Positions 60,951-64,000 of a stretch of 64,000 nt of DNA are shown here, piece after piece. A model generated the notes under the pieces. That model was not told where the DNA came from and made no database searches. It saw only the letters and a list, made by a program, of their open reading frames with translations. The translations under genes and the position numbers were made by a program. Positions within the stretch are counted from its first letter, which is position 1, and the number at the start of each line of letters is the position of its first letter. Location: contig NZ_CP097463.1 in NCBI RefSeq assembly GCF_027247405.1, positions 2,542,001 to 2,606,000 of the forward strand, in the 5' to 3' direction. This DNA is from Jatrophihabitans cynanchi. GTDB lineage: Bacteria; Actinomycetota; Actinomycetes; Mycobacteriales; Jatrophihabitantaceae.

Positions 60951-60960
60951 AAGGAGAAGC

Positions 60961-61926
60961 ATGAAGCGCATCTATCTGCTGCTGGCAGCATTGCTGGGCC
61001 TGACCTTGACCCTCGCCGCGTGCGGCAGTAGCGGCAGTTCGAAACAGACGAACTCGCCGCCGCCCAACACCCAGTCCGCCCCCGGCACCGCTGCCGGTAG
61101 CGCGACGGGCCTGCCCACGGCGCCCGGTTCGATCACGGTCGGCTCGGCCGACTTCCCGGAGAGCACGCTGCTCGCGGACATCTACGCCGGCGCGATGAGC
61201 GCCAAGGGCGTGCAGGTGACCAAGAAGCTGAACATCGGCGAGCGATCGGCGTACATGGCCGCCCTGAACGACGGCTCCATCGGGTTCATCCCGGAGTACA
61301 CCGGGTCGATCCTGGTCTACCTGGACAAGTCCGCGACGGCGAAGACGCCGGACGAGGTGTACGCGGCGCTCAAGCAGGCCGCGTCCGGCCAGGGCCTGGT
61401 GGCGCTGCAGTTCGCGGCCGCGCAGGACAGTGACACGATCACCGTCACCAAGCAGACGGCGGACAAGTACCACCTGACCTCGATCGCCGATCTCAAGAGC
61501 GTCGCCGGGAAGCTCACCTTCGGGGCGCCGGCGCAGTTCAAGACGCGGGCCGACGGCATCCCCGCGCTCAAGAGCGTGTACGGCGTGGAGTTCGGCCGGT
61601 TCACCGCGCTGCAGGCCGGCGGCACGATCACGGTCACCGCGCTGAAGAACGGCAGCATCGACGCGGGCGACATCTTCTCCACCGACCCGTCGATCGCGAA
61701 GAACAACTTCGTGTCGCTGACCGACCCGAAGAGCATGTTCGCGGCGCAGAACATCGTGCCGCTGTTCGCGCAGGCCAAGCTGAGCCAGCCGATGGCGGAC
61801 GCCTGCAACGCGGTGTCGGCGAAGCTGGACACCGCGACGCTCGCCGGACTGGTCGCGAAGGTGGCTGACGGGGCGGACCCGGACTCGGTCGCGAAGGACT
61901 GGCTGTCCAGCGCCGGGCTGAGCTGA
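60961..61926 (+). CDS. opuCC: glycine betaine/choline-binding lipoprotein
   Basis: 321 residues, ATG 60961 with AAGGAG. Lipoprotein signal (LLAALLGLTLTLAACG, Cys21). The ligand domain has the OpuAC/OsmF-like pattern SITVGSADFPESTLLADIYA, YMAALNDGSIGFIPEYTGSI and SIDAGDIFSTDPSIAKNNFV. It captures quaternary-ammonium solutes outside the membrane for the opuC permease. Last gene of the operon, followed by a terminator. Confidence 0.93.
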   Translation: MKRIYLLLAALLGLTLTLAACGSSGSSKQTNSPPPNTQSAPGTAAGSATGLPTAPGSITVGSADFPESTLLADIYAGAMSAKGVQVTKKLNIGERSAYMAALNDGSIGFIPEYTGSILVYLDKSATAKTPDEVYAALKQAASGQGLVALQFAAAQDSDTITVTKQTADKYHLTSIADLKSVAGKLTFGAPAQFKTRADGIPALKSVYGVEFGRFTALQAGGTITVTALKNGSIDAGDIFSTDPSIAKNNFVSLTDPKSMFAAQNIVPLFAQAKLSQPMADACNAVSAKLDTATLAGLVAKVADGADPDSVAKDWLSSAGLS

Positions 61927-61936
61927 CAGCAGTCGA

Positions 61937-61977
61937 CGGGTCCTCCTGCGCCGGATCTGGTGGCGCGGGAGGACCCG
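61937..61977 (+). terminator. terminator of the opuC operon
   Basis: CGGGTCCTCCTGCGCC (61937-61952), loop 61953-61961, GGCGCGGGAGGACCCG (61962-61977). A 16-bp stem with one mismatch and a 9-nt loop, 10 nt after the opuCC stop. No U-run. Confidence 0.85.
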
Positions 61978-62012
61978 CCGATCTTCGCCGTGCCGCCGCG
62001 GCGGTTCCGGGC

Positions 62013-62018
62013 TAGCGT
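62013..62018 (+). promoter_or_regulatory. -10 element TAGCGT, leaderless promoter of the coiled-coil gene
   Basis: TAGCGT ends 7 nt before the GTG at 62026. An upstream GTG at 61960 falls in the terminator hairpin, which supports 62026 as the true start. Confidence 0.6.
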
Positions 62019-62025
62019 CCCCCGG

Positions 62026-62628
62026 GTGAGCGATACCGAGGACGCCGGCGGGTCGCGGCAGCTCGATCCGGTGCGGCCCTGGCAGGTCCGGCGGCTCGCA
62101 GGTCCGGCAGCCGAGCAGCCGGGTGCATCGCCTGCGCAGGCGCGCCAGGACGCCGCGGGGCTGCCCGCCCGGCTCGCGCAGGTCGAGGCCGAGCAGGTCC
62201 GACTCACCGCCGAGCTGGCAGCGTCCCAAGCGCGCAACCGCCGGCTCGAGCACGAACTGGCGCGGGCCACCGCCGACCGACGGGCCGAACGAGCCACGGC
62301 CGAGGCAGGCCGGGAGGCCGCCGAGCGCGACCGCGTCGCGGCAGAGAGCGAGCGGCAGCGGACGGCAGCCGAGCTCGACGGTGCGTGCCGGCGCGCCGAG
62401 CAGGCTGAGCACACCCTGGCCGAGGCCGTCGAGCTGATCGAAGCCGAGCGTTCACGGTCGCTGGCCGCGTCGCGCGAGCAGGCAGCTCGGCTCGCCGCGG
62501 CCGAGCAGCGGGCCGATCGTGCCGAGCAGCGCGCCGAGGCGATCCGGCGGGAAGTGCTGGAGGAGCTGGCGGCCGAGCGCGCCCGGATTCGGGCCGAGCC
62601 GGGCACGACCGGCACCGCGGACGGCTGA
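62026..62628 (+). CDS. coiled-coil protein, 200 aa
   Basis: From GTG 62026: MSDTEDAGGSRQLDPVRPWQ, then from about residue 60 a long Ala/Glu/Arg helix (LPARLAQVEAEQVRLTAELA, ERATAEAGREAAERDRVAAE, AAEQRADRAEQRAEAIRREV) with heptad character. No membrane or DNA-binding motif is seen. It may be a scaffold or DivIVA-like structural protein, but that is only a guess from the coiled coil. The composition could in part be due to GC-rich coding. Confidence 0.62.
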   Translation: MSDTEDAGGSRQLDPVRPWQVRRLAGPAAEQPGASPAQARQDAAGLPARLAQVEAEQVRLTAELAASQARNRRLEHELARATADRRAERATAEAGREAAERDRVAAESERQRTAAELDGACRRAEQAEHTLAEAVELIEAERSRSLAASREQAARLAAAEQRADRAEQRAEAIRREVLEELAAERARIRAEPGTTGTADG

Positions 62629-62683
62629 GCGCTCGCCCGCGACGACCCGATCGGGCTGGCGCTGCTGTGGGAGAATTCGCGGG

Positions 62684-64000
62684 GTGACCAGCATCGCCGA
62701 GCGGGCTCCCTGGAGCGCTCGGCTGGAGGGAATTCCGCGCGCGTACGCCCCGGCGTTGGTGTCCGCGCTGAACGCGGTCGCCTTCTTGCTGGTCCGTCCG
62801 GACGTCAACGATCTGTGGGCCGCGCGGGCGAGGGCGTCCGCAGTCGACCACGGCGTCGGCCTCACCTACTGGTTCTCGTGGTTCGGCGGCGGGTCCACGC
62901 CCGGCAACTACTCGATCCTCACCCCGTACCTCTCCGCGCTGATCACCGCCGAACTGCTCGGCGCGCTGTCGGCCGTCGCGATCCCGGTGCTGTGCGCCGT
63001 CGCGATGCGTGGCACCGAGCACCCGGTCGCCGGCACCTGGGTCGCCGCCTTCGCGAGCGGCGTGAACCTGTGGAGCGGGCGCGTGCCGTTCCTGTTCGGC
63101 GCCGCGCTCGCGCTCGGTGCCCTGATCACCTTGCGCCACAAGCAGATCGTGCTCACCTCGATCCTCGCGCTGCTCAGCATCCTCGCCTCGCCGGTCACCG
63201 GGGCGTTCCTCGCGATGGGCCTGTCCGGCGTGTTCCTGTCCAACCGCGAGTACCGCCGGATCAGCTTGATCACGATCGCGGTGATCGGTGTCGGGCTGGC
63301 CGTGGTGGGGTTTGCCTTCGGCGCCCCCGGCCCGGAGCCGTTCTCGAACGCACTCAAGGTCGAGGTGGTCAGCGGGCTGCTGCTGATGCTGCTGACCCGC
63401 CCGCCGATCTGGATGCGCAGCACCATCTGGCTCTCGGTCATCGCCACGTTCGTGATCGCCGCGATCCCGAACGGGCTGGGATCGAACTTCAGCCGCATCG
63501 TCTGGTACTGCTTGCCGGCGGCGGTGGTCGCGCTGAGCAAGTTCCGGGTGTGGCTGCTGACTCTCATCGTCCTGCCGTTGCTCGTCGCCGGCGCGAACGG
63601 GACGGTGATCGACCTTCGCAACGCCGGGAAGCCGATCTCGACCGTGGCGTACTACAAGCCGCTCGCGGCGCAACTGGACACCATCTCCGGTCTGGCCAAC
63701 TACCGCGTCGAGGTCGTCAACCACGGCGCGCACGCCGCGTACGACGCGCTGCTCGACCACGCGGTGCTGGCCCGCGGCTGGGAGACGCAGGAGGACATCG
63801 CCCTCAACTCCTCGCTCGCGCAGCACGACCTGGATGCGGTCACGTACAAGGCCTGGCTGGACAACAACGCCGTCGGCTACGTCGCCCTGCCCGCGATCGC
63901 GGTGAACGACTATCCCGAGTACCGCCTGGTGCAGGCCGCGACGCCGGACTACCTCAAGCTGATCTGGCAGACGGACGACTGGCGGCTGTACCGGGTCGCC
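62684..64000 (+). CDS. predicted polytopic membrane protein (3' end outside window)
   Basis: 439 codons from GTG 62684 remain open to the window edge. About 9-10 membrane helices (LLGALSAVAIPVLCAVAMRG, IVLTSILALLSILASPVTGA, SLITIAVIGVGLAVVGFAFG), and an extracytoplasmic-looking C-terminal part begins at about residue 320 (YYKPLAAQLDTISGLANYRV, LARGWETQEDIALNSSLAQH). The layout recalls GT-C-type glycosyltransferases, but no motif decides this. GAGAAT lies 7 nt before the GTG, a possible leaderless promoter. No Shine-Dalgarno site. Confidence 0.78.
   Translation, partial: MTSIAERAPWSARLEGIPRAYAPALVSALNAVAFLLVRPDVNDLWAARARASAVDHGVGLTYWFSWFGGGSTPGNYSILTPYLSALITAELLGALSAVAIPVLCAVAMRGTEHPVAGTWVAAFASGVNLWSGRVPFLFGAALALGALITLRHKQIVLTSILALLSILASPVTGAFLAMGLSGVFLSNREYRRISLITIAVIGVGLAVVGFAFGAPGPEPFSNALKVEVVSGLLLMLLTRPPIWMRSTIWLSVIATFVIAAIPNGLGSNFSRIVWYCLPAAVVALSKFRVWLLTLIVLPLLVAGANGTVIDLRNAGKPISTVAYYKPLAAQLDTISGLANYRVEVVNHGAHAAYDALLDHAVLARGWETQEDIALNSSLAQHDLDAVTYKAWLDNNAVGYVALPAIAVNDYPEYRLVQAATPDYLKLIWQTDDWRLYRVA

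Overview
The window is high-GC, densely coded DNA from an actinobacterium. The signs are frequent GTG and TTG starts, a GTP-type PEP carboxykinase, Lrp, TetR, MarR and MerR regulators, and the order ponA / GT87 / rpsF-ssb-rpsR-rplI / dnaB, which is also found in mycobacteria. I cannot name the genus. The DnaB sequence and the mixture of genes would fit a Frankia- or Jatrophihabitans-like lineage, but that is a guess. I see no rRNA, tRNA, CRISPR array, transposase, integrase or phage module.

Layout. 1-5000: an NHL/thioredoxin protein cut by the window edge, a 45-residue protein, and a branched-chain 2-oxoacid dehydrogenase operon (E1 alpha, E1 beta, E2) with a nested inverted repeat between the two E1 genes. 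5-10.7 kb: two small proteins, a HelD-type helicase, a proline iminopeptidase, and a divergent TetR/DUF2867 pair sharing a twin operator. 10.7-21.6 kb: a GH63 glycosidase, pckG, an Lrp regulator divergent from a DUF2000 gene, a TldD/TldE protease pair and a lipoprotein zinc peptidase. 21.7-30.7 kb: a CapA-like lipoprotein, a decayed amidase, a fatty-acid locus (two acyl-CoA dehydrogenases, an acyl-CoA ligase, a TetR regulator), tryptophanase and an SGNH hydrolase. 30.8-39.6 kb: a potassium-related stretch with a KdpE-like regulator, a short KdpD-like kinase, a KimA-like APC permease carrying a C-terminal OB-fold, a TrkA protein and a CPA1 antiporter with a TrkA-C domain, interrupted by LysE, UbiA and DUF4262 genes. 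39.7-45 kb: a methyltransferase, a frameshifted GNAT, a divergent MFS/MerR pair, a DUF1801 remnant, a MarR/HbpS-like pair and a collagen-like secreted protein. 45-57.9 kb: dnaB with two inteins, rplI, rpsR, ssb, rpsF, a secreted anchored protein, a GT87 mannosyltransferase-like protein, a class A PBP and a large membrane Fe-S reductase. 58-62 kb: a complete OpuC/ProU-type compatible-solute ABC transporter. 62-64 kb: a coiled-coil protein and the first 439 codons of a membrane protein.

The most notable object is dnaB. It carries a 147-residue mini-intein in the P-loop whose first residue is Ala and which shows the Trp-Cys-Thr signature of class 3 inteins, plus a 425-residue class 1 intein with a LAGLIDADG endonuclease at the second conserved DnaB site. 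A cluster of DnaA-box-like 9-mers lies upstream of this gene. Other notable points are the permease/OB-fold fusion, an rpsF-operon S18 that has lost all its zinc ligands, several well-defined palindromic operators, three decayed genes, and a recurrent -10 element (TANNNT, often TAGCGT) placed 6-7 nt before the start codon, which implies widespread leaderless transcription.
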